Source: Coix lacryma-jobi var. lacryma-jobi (Eukaryota > Streptophyta > Magnoliopsida > Poales > Poaceae). From it: a stretch of DNA of 64,000 nucleotides. The number at the start of each line of letters is the position of its first letter. Within the stretch, counting starts at the first letter, position 1. A model generated the notes under the pieces. That model ran no database searches, was not told where the DNA came from, and worked only from the letters and a program-made list of their open reading frames with translations. Below, piece after piece: positions 44,954 through 55,489 of this stretch. Both the position numbers and the translations under genes were made by a program. The stretch spans positions 95,234,649 through 95,298,648 of the forward strand of contig CM019830.1 in the NCBI GenBank assembly GCA_009763385.1. The letters are read 5' to 3'.

Positions 44954-47900
44954 ACATTATAACATGCATCTGTGTGTCATCCAAAGGAAGTCTGTTGGTG
45001 GTTCACTTTGAACGAAAGCAGTGGAAGTTCTCCTCACTTCTAATCATTGCAACACAAGAGCTAGTTTGGGGGACGAGGTGGTACAACTTCAACAACAACA
45101 AGGTCTACAAATTCAACACATGAACATACTGTTGAAAAAATTTGGGCATCCACCTACTTCACAAGCCAGCTTGGGGGAGACACAATTCCGTTGTCTAGAT
45201 TTGTTCCATGATCAAGGGAAGGAAGGAGAAATCTAGCTTCAAGGCACTTTTACCTCCTATAGTCCTACTCACCACTTTGATCAGTAGAAGCCACTAGACA
45301 CTGCCCCAGCCAAAAAGAATAATATGATCCATCACTCATTCTTGGAAGATCATTCTTGAACACTACCAATGTGGTCATCTATGTCGGACCTAGAGACGTC
45401 CACTTTTCGATCTTCGATCAAAAGGTTCACTGCTTCATCAACAACTACACCATTTATGAGCAGCCGAAGGAAACCAAGAGAAGACGTTGACTTAATCGAC
45501 AAAGGAAGAACCAACTGCCAAGAATTGAGGGGGACATCATGAAGGATGAAGCTACTGCACTACAAGAATTCAAACATGGAGAGATTGTACCCGAGCCTAC
45601 AAATCAAGAGAATAACTGACAAAGTCTCTATCGTCTGGACCTATTGAGAACAAGACTCAACTAGTCCACTGTGAGATAGGCAAGAGAAGACAAGCCATTT
45701 ATGAACAACAACTAGATAAACAAGAGAAGCTTCCACAAGGTGGTTCGACACCATCACTCTTCAATGATAAAGGTAACATCTCAAGGTAAGTAACTATCAC
45801 TTTAAAAGCTTCTCCTTGATTATGGTATGCACATAAATAAAGAACCAAACATGTTTAAGTTGCACTTTGCTTGATCCAACCTAATCAACTCAACATGTTC
45901 AGTTCTTTACTCTTTGTTCCTAGCATTACTCTCTTAATCTCACTATCTTAACTAAATGAGCTAAAATGTTGTGCATCCAACCTTTGGAAGATGATATATC
46001 ACAATCATGAAAAGATCGACACATTCTGCATAGATTATCCTTCTTTGGGTTAAGTAATCTGATCTGATAAATATTTTAAGATGCTACTTTCATGCTCATC
46101 TTCTGATCCAATCACTCATGTTAAGATTAAATAGAATACATAAACAACAAGTTTATCTTGTTCAATGTGCCTAAGGTTAGAGAAGAATGAACAGAACTTT
46201 TGGTTCTGTTGGTGTTTTTCCACCAACAGAGCCCATGCACTTGATCTCTACCTTGTCTTTATGAGCAGGACACACTCTTGAGCAAAACATGGAGAAGTTT
46301 GTCAACTCCCAAATTCTACAGAGTGAAGGTCCTAGATCTACAAGAACATGCACACTGAGCAAGATGCTGCCAGCTTCTACAATTAATGTTTCACTTCAAA
46401 TTGTTGGGCTAACGAAGAACATGGGTGACACCATATCAAGAGGTGTAGTTATCAAGGTTTACATATCAGGATCAAATGACACACCTTAGGAATGAACATG
46501 GAGAGAAGTCTTGTTTAGATGACTTAAAACATTGAACCCTTGCCGAAAGGTAAAATCGGTAGTTATCCATATTTATCTTTTCTGCATTAGTATTATATAA
46601 AAAAAATATTTTACTTATTGCATTGCATCATAAAACCTAAAGCCCCATGTGAATAATTCGGTGTTGTGTAAAAATCCACATGAAATATTCACCGTGGTGG
46701 CATAAAAAATAATAAATAAAAATAAATATGCATGTATTCATCCTGTTCCATTTTCTCTTGCATCATTAAAAAAAGTAAAATACAAAAAAATTGAGAAACA
46801 GATCTTACTAAAACTCTAGACAGCTAAGGATTGAGTGGCCAACCACTAATTCTTAATCTGTTCCACAAGTTTTGTTGTCTATTTGAGTTTCACAGGATTT
46901 GAATGACCAAGAAAAGCTGATGAGCAAGTGGATGTTCCACCCATTGTTGGAGCACTATTTCAACAACCATCAACATCAATCAATGCTCCGATGGAGGAAG
47001 AACATTTTCACCTCTAGTCTGCTACATTACAAGATCGAACGACTACGTCAACTTTCAGCTTGGGGGAAAGCATCCACATGTATCCAGGTAAGTATCTTTA
47101 TCCTCTTAAGTTTTTGTTTTTATTAATAAATTCAAAATACAAAAGAAATATGAGCACATGAAGGCTCACCCTTAAAAAGAAAAAAAATATTCGGGCACAT
47201 GAAGGCTCGATACGATCGAAGGGATTAGCTTGGGGGAGACGCACCCCCGTTATCTTCGTAATTCAGGTATGTCTTACTACCTTCTTAATATTTTTAAGTA
47301 ATAGGTTATAGTGTGTGTTAGATTAAATAAATAAAGCATGTCTAATCTGAAGAACTCTCTCCCTAATTTCTGAAAATGGAAATGATGAATAGTTGCTCTA
47401 TTGTATTTCTTTCTAGTACCTAGCCTTTAAGCATGAGTTCTCCTAAGTTTAAAAAATAATAATTAATAATGTCTTAAAATGAGATTAACTATATGGGTAG
47501 CAAATGCTTGATCCAGAGTCTAGGTAATTGACAGATATCATATGTGATGATTTGAGCTACTGTTATCTTGTTCTAAAACAACACTAGAGTTCTGGAGAGT
47601 TTCCAATATTAATATGATAAATAATTGCATTGAGTTAAATTAAGCTTTGTTGACCCTGTGAGAAGTTATCATACAATTGAATGCAGATCACTTACACATT
47701 TCATCCATCTTCTATACAAATGCTCATGATTATCTGTTCCTATCCTCTCAAAAAGTTTGTTGGAAGCATATGGCTATTAAAAAAAAGAGAGAGAGAAAAC
47801 AATTCTGAGGAAATAAAAAGGGACAAGTGTCCGAAACCTCGAAAAGATAGATCCCGAGGAAATAAAAAGGGACAAGTGTCCAAAACCTCAAAAAAAATAA

Positions 47901-48367
47901 AAAGAAAAAAGAGAGAAAAAATGATGAATATCAGAAAAAATGGGCACATGCCCGATAGTAGAATTTGCCTGATAGCCATGTGACTCTAATAGACAAAAGA
48001 GAGTGATATATTCAAAAGAGCATCCGCCTTTATATTCCATACACATGCACTTCTCGATTCAATGGTGTGGTTGACTTTCTCTTTGAATCCATTGTTTAAT
48101 TTGGCAACATATGTTTTTAGTCTTGTTGAAAGTTCATAATAACTCCGGGATAATGGTGAAGTGAAAGAGCTAGAGACATAGTGCTTGATTTGTTCGTTCT
48201 ATCTTCCAATTACTCGAGATTCAAGGTAAGCAATAAGCCCCGTGATGAATAATATGATATCTTTTTCTAATCCAAATGAGAACTTTTGTTTGAATGCATG
48301 TGTACTTGTTAGAAGCGCAGATATTGCAGCAACTCCTGATCCACCGTTGAGTTTGACTTTGGGGTAA
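44954..48367 (+). other. 3' internal region of element III
   Basis: AT-rich, mostly noncoding except the protease scrap at 45329-45490. AGCTTGGGGGA motifs occur at 45163, 47060 and 47226. Splice-donor-like CAGGTAAGTAT is at 47089, CAGGTATGTC at 47265 and AAGGTAAGTAA at 45782. Repeated A/G-rich AAAAAGGGACAAGTGTC units lie at 47816 and 47867. Short frames at 46289-46489 and 46899-47126 show no recognisable domain. Confidence 0.6.
45329..45490 (+). pseudogene. Remnant of an Athila-type protease C-terminus, element III
   Basis: A 53-codon open stretch contains LILGRSFLNTTNVVIYVG, the C-terminal protease motif that in element IV reads LILGRPFLNTVNACIYVG, followed by a basic end (KETKRRR) and TGA. 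The active-site half is missing. It shows that element III once carried a gag-protease gene. Confidence 0.7.
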
Positions 48368-48380
48368 GCTTGGGGGAACT
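48368..48380 (+). other. Polypurine tract of element III
   Basis: GCTTGGGGGAACT directly before TGTTGACGG. Confidence 0.8.
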
Positions 48381-49837
48381 TGTTGACGGTCCTTAATGTC
48401 AATATTATACCATCAACTAATGCATAGAATGACATGAAATGAACCACAAAGCATAGTTGTAGGGTTTGAAACTAACAAGTTCTATGAGTTTTTGTGCTCT
48501 CACTTGTTTTGTAGGACATCCATGTTTTTACCATATAAAAAGTATCTCAAGTGATGAATTGGAGTGCACCATTGCGAAGATCTCGTCGAGACGATCGAAA
48601 CAGACATATCATTTGCTATATTAGGAATCCCGGATGAAAAGATATTAATTTCGCAACGAAACCTGCAAAAGAAGGATCTAGAAGACACCAGAAGACACCA
48701 CGAGGCGGCCCGCCACGGGGGCCCACTGGGCCAGACCGACAGGTGGGGCCCACCGACCGGCCGGTCTGGTACAAGCCCATCCTCCCTCCTCCTTCGCGTG
48801 ACGCACTCCAACCGACCTCTCCAACGCGTTTTGGCCCATTAAAGCCCATGTGCATATGGCAAAGGATTTAGTACCACATTGCTTGTTCAAGGTGGAGGGG
48901 AGGATAGGAGCCCCTATATAATAAACCCCAGACCCCCCTAAGGCAAAACATCATCATCTAGGAGTTGTAGAGGCGTCCCTCGAAGGACAACCTCTCCTCT
49001 CTAGAGAATTAGGTTTATATTTTCAAATGTAATAGATTAGCTCTAGTCGGGAGTTAGGGAGAGCGGAGCTGCGCTTCGGTTCCGGAGGAGTCTTCAGAGT
49101 TTTGGTATGTCATTGTATCTTTTCTTTGTAAGACTTATGCTTTAATATATTTATTTTCTCTATTTACTTTATGCTTTATTATATGATTAGTATAGTTGTT
49201 ATGTCTTGGCATGGGATCTTTGTTCGTATTGAGTGCTCTAGTTATCCTAGGTAATTAGAGTAGTAATCGATAGATTAGACATGGTGTTTAGTCTATAGGT
49301 TACCTGAGGTTGCGCTCAATCCCACGGAATAGTTGTGGTAGCCCCAGGGGTGACAGCTCTGTTAGGCCTTCGTAGTCCGCCACGTTCGGATTGATGTTTC
49401 GTAGAGCTTTTGGCAGCCTTCTCCCAACTACCTTTTTCCTAGTCTTCTTCGAGAGTTGGAAAGGACCTGCTGCTCCAAAGTGCCAATGTTTATAACTGCT
49501 ATATCTCTTCATCTTTGTTTCCTTAGAACCCATGTAATAGAGAAGTACGTAGGAACCTTGATCTCTCCCGTTGTCCTCCCACTATAGTTATCTATACATT
49601 TATCATTGATTTCTCTTTGATGTGCTTCCATTATCATATATCAATTACTCCTGCTTTAGTCTATTTAGTACTCTGAGTTAGTAGATGCATGATAGCGAAT
49701 TATCAGATTCGTAACCCTTGCTTCCCAGTAGTAAAATATAAATAACGATCCTGGAATACTCCCGGTAAAATGCTACAATGATGTTCTGTGCGCTTGCGGA
49801 ATCTTTCATATTATTTTTGCACTAACGAATGTCAACA
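48381..49837 (+). repeat. 3' LTR of element III
   Basis: 1,457 bp from TGTTGACGGTCC to GAATGTCAACA. TATA-like TATATAAT near 48914. Palindrome GACCGGCCGGTC near 48755, and GTGGGGCCCACC just before it. Confidence 0.85.
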
Positions 49838-50100
49838 ATAATGAAAGTTTTCCTGCAAGGGTTAGTCCAACAAAATATCCAATATCTACTATAGCATACT
49901 ATCAGTTCAGAAATCAACCTAGACACCATGTCTAATTTGACTTAGGAAGGTATTCTAACCTAAGCAGCATGCTTAATTTAAAATCCTTCTAAAACGAAAT
50001 CAACACACCTCTTGCTTTAAACTAAACACCATGCCTAATTTAAAGAGATGTATGACTGTACTTCAAACCCATACATATACTATAGCAGATAAAGGTAACA

Positions 50101-50682
50101 TGAAAATATTGTAGAGATTTATTCAGATGGTGATGAAAGAGCATGGTTGGTATATGAGCATATCTTAAAGGTAGGGGCAACCAACATAGCAACATGGCAA
50201 GAGATATTCTTAGAAAGTCTATTCCCTAAACTTGGATTTTGCACAAATCAAGATTGGATGAATGTAATTCAATGTTACATGATGATTGGTTGGACATACC
50301 TTGTGTTTGTTGTTCCTTCGTTCTTTTCTACTCCAGACCTAGGAAGGTTAGTGACAAAATATCCGAAGGAATATTTTCACAATTATATTTCTATGCTCAT
50401 TACAGAAGGATAGTGCAGCAGAAAGGTGAACACTCATGTTCAGTTGGTGAGAAAACTAGGGCAAGAGGGCTTTTCTAGTAATACAATGAAACATATACCT
50501 TTCTCACTAGCAGATAAAACAGAGGGACACTCTCTAATGGCAGCATTACGGGATTACATGATGAGGTTATTAAAATCATCCCACAATGAGCCAAGAGATT
50601 ATTTATCTAGTTGTCTAAAATGCAGACTCCCAGGAAGCAGCGTTCCTAGAACAGAATATTCCCAAAATGAAGGCCCCTAGCT
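50101..50682 (+). CDS. Two adjoining unexplained open segments inside element VI leader
   Basis: An open frame reads from about 50101 (no ATG; first Met 50147) to a stop at 50411, then reopens in the same region (Met 50426) to 50680. The text looks protein-like (WQEIFLESLFPKLGFC, FVVPSFFSTPDLGRLVTKYP) but matches nothing I recognise. It runs opposite to element VI and has no counterpart in element III. It could be captured DNA or chance. No promoter or splice site supports it. Confidence 0.25.
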
Positions 50683-50879
50683 AATAACTAGGTGTTATGA
50701 TAGGGTGTAAGGATTGTACTGATTATAGCTTGCTCTCATGGGGTAGTGATAGATAAGAGTGGAATTTAAAAACATCCATAAGAATGAACACAAAAATGAT
50801 GAAAAGACTTGGACAAAAAAGGAAAAGATAAAAGTATGATTACAAGTTTAAGCAGACATTAAGATCAATTCTCGACCAT

Positions 50880-50897
50880 TCCCCGGCAACGGCGCTA
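50880..50897 (-). other. Primer binding site of element VI
   Basis: On the minus strand TAGCGCCGTTGCCGGGGA, one base from the Athila-type consensus, 8 bp past the LTR end. Confidence 0.75.
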
Positions 50898-50905
50898 GAA
50901 ATGCT

Positions 50906-52463
50906 TGTTGACACTTACTACCGTCGCTACCAAAGTTGCCCTTGGCAACGGCACTAGAAAGGCTAGGGTATGTAATCAGAACACTAAGGATAAATCTGCA
51001 AGCGCACAGATTAGATACCCGCACTTCACCGGATGTGAAGACCCAGTTTTATATCGAACCCAAAGGAACGGGGTGATTGTCTTAAGTCTATTGCTTAAAC
51101 CCTGAGCACTAACAAAGATAGGAACACTAAAGATAAAGGGGATAACTAGGGTTACCTGCTCTAACCTCAGAAAGCTATGCGATTACTATTCAACTGTGGA
51201 TTACGTTGGGAGACCACATCCAGAGTATGGTTGTTCCCAAGTAATATACTCCTGCTAGTCCTATAGACGGGAGGTGGACTATGGAAGATTCAACAGTCCT
51301 ATAAGAGTCAGAACCGCGAGCTACCACCGGTCCGGAATATAGGGTACACTATGCAAGTAACCGAGTCTAAGCACCATGCTCACACGACGACTACTCCTCT
51401 AATCCCTAGCTACTTGAATTAGAGCACCCTAATTAGAGTTAGTCCTCTAATTAGAGTTGCAAGCCAGAAGAATAATAAGAACAAGAATGCTTACTGATAA
51501 TTAGAAGATGATGACCGAAGAATATCCAGATCCAAGCTCTTGACGAACTTGAATCCGCAGGTACAAGTTCAAGAAGTAGATCCGACAGGCCGGAGCTCCT
51601 TCTAATCCTCCTCTAATACCTCTCTCTCTCTTCTAATTATAATCTTTGGATAACTCTCTACAACTAGATGAACTAGAACTAGAACTAGATCTAAATCAAC
51701 TAGAGGGAACTCTACTTCTACTTGAAAACCTATGTTTTGATATGTAGATGAAAAATGAAGATGAAGATGGAGATGCCTCCCCAGCGAGGGTCTAGGCCTG
51801 GTTTTATAGCCCCTAAGGATGAACCACGGCCCTTGGATCAAACCGACCTTGAACAAGGGTTGAGATGCGTCGACGAGGTCGATTAGGGCATGCTCGTTGA
51901 AGATGGGCCGAGGGGAGCTCTGGCCCAGGCCGGCCGGCCCCACCAGGCGTCCACCCCGTCCCTCCTTCAACGTGGTGTCTTCTGGAACCTCCCTTGTTGC
52001 CCTAACGCGACTTGGCATCTGTTTGCGCGATTCATCGATTGGAATAGGACTCTACCTCTTTCCATCTGCTGGAAAACTCCTTGGAAGACAGTAATTCACC
52101 AAAGTTGTTGAATCTGTCAGTTTAGCCCCTAAATTGTGTTGCTTGGTGATCACTCTAGGTTGTTCTAGAAGCTTCCAAGTCGTATCCAACTAGGACTCTT
52201 GCTCTGAGACTCCAAATATAGTAAATCATATGTCTGTTTTGATCGTCTCGATGAGCTCATCGCAAAGGTGTGTTCTATTTCATCACCTGTGATACTTTTA
52301 TATGGTGAAATACTAAAATATTGATAACCCTGCAAAACAAGTGAGAACAACACAACTCGTGGAACTTGTTATAATGAAACCCTACAACTATGCTTTATGG
52401 TTCATTTTATATCATTCTATGCATTAGTTGATGGTATAATATTGACTGTAAGGACCGTCAACA
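50906..52463 (-). repeat. 5' LTR of element VI
   Basis: 1,558 bp from TGTTGACGGTCC (52463) to GTGTCAACA (50906). Minus-strand TATA box (CTATAAAA) at 51802-51809. GGCCGGCCGGCC-type dyad near 51928. A fossil primer site (CTAGTGCCGTTGCCAAGGG) lies at about 50937-50958. Confidence 0.75.
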
Positions 52464-53347
52464 CTCCTGAAGAAATACTTCATATAGAGGAGTTGCCTTC
52501 CATTATAAGTAGCGATTGGGTGGAACAAGCGGAACTCTCTTCCGAAGAAATTTGGATCAGTCCCTCTTGTTCATTCATCCACGCTAAAATTGGCAGAGAC
52601 TGGATAGAAGTGCTTTACAATCCTATTGTTTGGGTGAACATCATGTCTGCATCTTTTGCGAACATGTTTGTTCACGAGCCTTTCATCCCAACAAATAAGC
52701 ACCTAAGGCTAGATTCAATGTCAAGCATGAATAGTCTAGGCATCCTTCACAACATACAGCTTAAGTATGACAATTTCAAGTTGATGCTAGACTTTCATAT
52801 CTTTGACATTCAAGACTTTGATGTCTTGATCAGGCTTCCCCTACAAAAACGTTTGGATGAATCTTCAAAAACTGGGCAATTTGCTGTCAAGTTAGACAGG
52901 GAAAACTTTTCCATACCAATCGTTCAAGCCAAAAATTCCATGGCTAAACCCCTCTCCTTTACAAAAGAGCCCGAGACGGTTATGTCCGTAAAACCATTTG
53001 AGTCTCTCGAGTCGGTTCTAGAAAAAGATGTTGAGCATTTTGTGCTTGAAAAGAACAACTCAGAAGAAACTCCTGATCTTCCTAAAAAGGAAGCACCGAC
53101 ATGTTTCTTTGAAGTTGAGGGAAACCTTTCCTGTGATGCTGACTTTGGGAATACTTTCGAGCTTCCCAATTTAACATTATTTTTTAACTCAAATTTCCAT
53201 GAGCATGGAAGCTATTTACTTCCTACCACGCCAAGTCCATGCTCATTTAAAAAATTTCTAGCTTTGATCTGCAACTCCAACTTGATTTGCAAAATCTTAA
53301 ACCCCTTTTGCTCTCCATTCCTAGAATCATTAAAAGGGTCGTTGTAG
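52464..53347 (+). pseudogene. 3' part of a gag-protease-type ORF, cut by element VI
   Basis: The open frame continues from the LTR edge (its first 22 codons in the track lie in the LTR and are not native) to TAG 53345. Residues IEVLYNPIVWVNIMSASFA, followed by DIQDFDVLIRLPL, match the layout of a retropepsin-like fold in grass non-autonomous elements, but the catalytic Asp-Thr/Ser-Gly is absent (NPIVW). An acidic linker and a short C-terminal segment follow. It is distantly similar to the second half of the ORF at 55490. The N-terminal gag part is lost. Confidence 0.6.
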
Positions 53348-53825
53348 ATCGTTTTGTTTATCATAAATCTTCCAAATTTCGTGGTACCTTGCTATGAGTT
53401 TTGCAGATCAGGTTGGTGTTGGAGGGGAAACCACCTCATTAACATAAAAAGAATTTCCAAAGGTTTCCCAAGGTCAAGCTGCTTATGACCATAATCAAAG
53501 CACTACTAGGAGATACCCCGGATGATCATATTTATAAAAAAAAGTTGTATCGTTCTCCAATAATCGCAAGATCATGTTGTTAGGCTAGAATGCACCCTCG
53601 GGTATTCTTGGTCGATAACCATTTCAGGTTGAAACTAAGAAGAACAAGGGATAAATGGTGCACGACAACATGGAGCTACATCAACCACAACAACTCTGAT
53701 GTTTTGGAACACACTCAAAAGTAGGCCCCGACTCGACACACTTGACTTTTTCACAAAAGTTCAAGTGTGGGGAAGGACGGTAAGAACGTCACATTCCATA
53801 AACACCAAAGGTTATGCTAGCTCAC
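53348..53825 (+). other. Noncoding 3' segment after the truncated gag-protease ORF
   Basis: No ORF supported. Contains AAGTGTGGGGAAGGACGGTAAG (written here as AAGTGTGGGGAAGG then ACGGTAAG) near 53763-53784, a purine motif followed at once by a donor-like sequence. It ends ctcac, the candidate target duplication of element VII. Confidence 0.55.
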
Positions 53826-55385
53826 TGTTGACGGTGAGATATCACCAAAATAACATGCCCAAAACACCGTCAACAACCTCGGAATAGAAGGAAGCTAAGC
53901 ATAGCGTAAGCATATTTTGGTACAAATGACTTGGTTCCACATGTACATGTCCTCTATTTGAATGTAGGTGCAAAGTGGGTGAAAACCAAGCTTGGGAAGC
54001 CTAACATGACACGTTGGTCGACCCACCAAGTATGGCAAATGTCCAAACCAACTTGACCAACATCATAGACTATGCTTCTAGAAGCCACCTGCAAAAGATG
54101 GGCTGATTTGGCCACATAATGGGGTCGCCCGACCCCCTTATGGACCCACCAGGGCTCTACCAAGTGGCATCAACCATGCTAATCTCCCAAGTGAAGGAAT
54201 ATGACCAAGTGAGCCAGTGGGACCCACATAAGAGGGTCGCCCGACCCCCCTATGGGCCTACCAGGGTTCTGCCATGTGTCATGATCCATGTCAGGCCCCC
54301 GAAAGTGCTTCTCCATCCTTGGATCACAATTGTGCTTTCTTTCAACGGTTGAAGATGAATTCGCATGGATCAATGGGCCCACAACGAAGCATCCAAAGTG
54401 ATTATGACACATTCCAACGTGCTAAACACCAAATGACAAGTGGAGACATCACCTACACATACCAAGGTGGGGCCAACCTGTCATAGGGGGGTCGCCCGAC
54501 CCCCCCATGGGTCGTTCGACCTAGGGGTACCCCCCTAGGTGCCTTCTCGTGGAAGCTAAGGTGCCTTCACGGTGAATTAAGCTCAAGACATGGTGGCCAT
54601 TCATTTGGAGTAGTTACGATCCAACGGTGGAGGATGGAGAGCACACGGATCGCTGACGTGGCACAATGAGTGGTTGTCATTCATCGGCAACGGAGTAGCC
54701 CCTACTCCACCTCTCCTATAAATACCCCCTACCCCACACTCTTCATTGATGACATAGTAGAGTTAGCTACACTTGAGAAGCATTAGCGAAGCTCTGGTGT
54801 AGCGCTATTCGAGTAAGGAGAGAGTGAGGGAGTCGTCTGAAGGAAGCCCCGGGCCTGTTGGGAGTCTCCTCCGCAGTGTACCTCAGCGGATGCGGTCTTC
54901 TCTGTAAGGGTAGCATTGTGGGACCGAGTTAGAGTAGTAAGGGTAGCGTAAACGTGGTGTTTAGGCTATATCTTGCCAGTATATGCTACTTGTCGCTCGG
55001 ATAGGTAGTGGTAGCCAGCGGGTGGTGACAGCCCCGAATCTAGTCTCTGGAGTCCACCACGTGTTCTTAGGCAAGTTCTTAAAAAGTAGGGCTGAGTAAG
55101 GGAGTTGGGCTGCTTGCATGGGCTTCAGCTGCAACTGCCGCCCCCAGTGAGCAAGGGTGGAGAACGCCGCATATATCTTTTTGCTATACCAGACATAGGA
55201 TGTTATAGAGATCCTCTCTACCGAGCTTCCATAGGCTCTTCTATCTCATCATAGGATGACCTTGATTCTAGTTAGTTCACTTCACGTTCTCCGTGGAAAA
55301 TACGATACCTGGAATACTCCTGGTGAAGGCTACCTTGACAACCGTACGCTTGCGATTTACCCGTTTGCCACATTAGGTGTCAACA
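53826..55385 (+). repeat. 5' LTR of element VII
   Basis: 1,560 bp from TGTTGACGGTGAG to TAGGTGTCAACA. TATA box TATAAATA at 54717-54724. Three GGGTCGCCCGACCC dyads at about 54121, 54234 and 54486, the third followed by GGGTCGTTCGACC. Confidence 0.75.
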
Positions 55386-55392
55386 AGCTTTC

Positions 55393-55410
55393 TGGCGCCG
55401 TTGCCAGGGA
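55393..55410 (+). other. Primer binding site of element VII
   Basis: TGGCGCCGTTGCCAGGGA, 7 bp past the LTR end; one base off the consensus. Confidence 0.75.
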
Positions 55411-55489
55411 ACGGTAGTTGTCTTAACTAGAATCGAGTCGTCTGAGTTATCCTTATTTTATCTTTCTTTTCTTTTATCCTTTCCACATC

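Larger units (their letters stand above)
26800..49837 (+). mobile_element. Element III: degenerate Athila-type element hosting IV and V
   Basis: LTRs at 26800-28251 and 48381-49837 align along their length. The 5' LTR lacks exactly the first five bases (TGTTG) present in the 3' LTR. Primer site at 28260, polypurine tract at 48368. Element IV sits inside at 29673-44948. Without it the internal region is about 4.9 kb, with only a protease scrap (45329-45490) recognisable, so gag has been lost or has decayed. Confidence 0.8.
49838..52463 (-). mobile_element. Element VI: inverted relative of element III, 5' LTR and leader only
   Basis: On the minus strand: LTR (52463 to 50906), primer site (50897 to 50880), then internal sequence running into the end of element III at 49837. 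The LTR opens TGTTGACGGTCCTTA like III but is otherwise diverged. The internal part near 49845-49960 is the reverse complement of 28985-29100. The rest of the element is missing, so III and VI meet head to head at a truncation. Confidence 0.7.

Noticed and set aside
52397..52463. N-terminal 22 codons of the ORF ending at 53347
   Set aside because: They are LTR VI sequence read through by chance; the native part starts at the LTR border.
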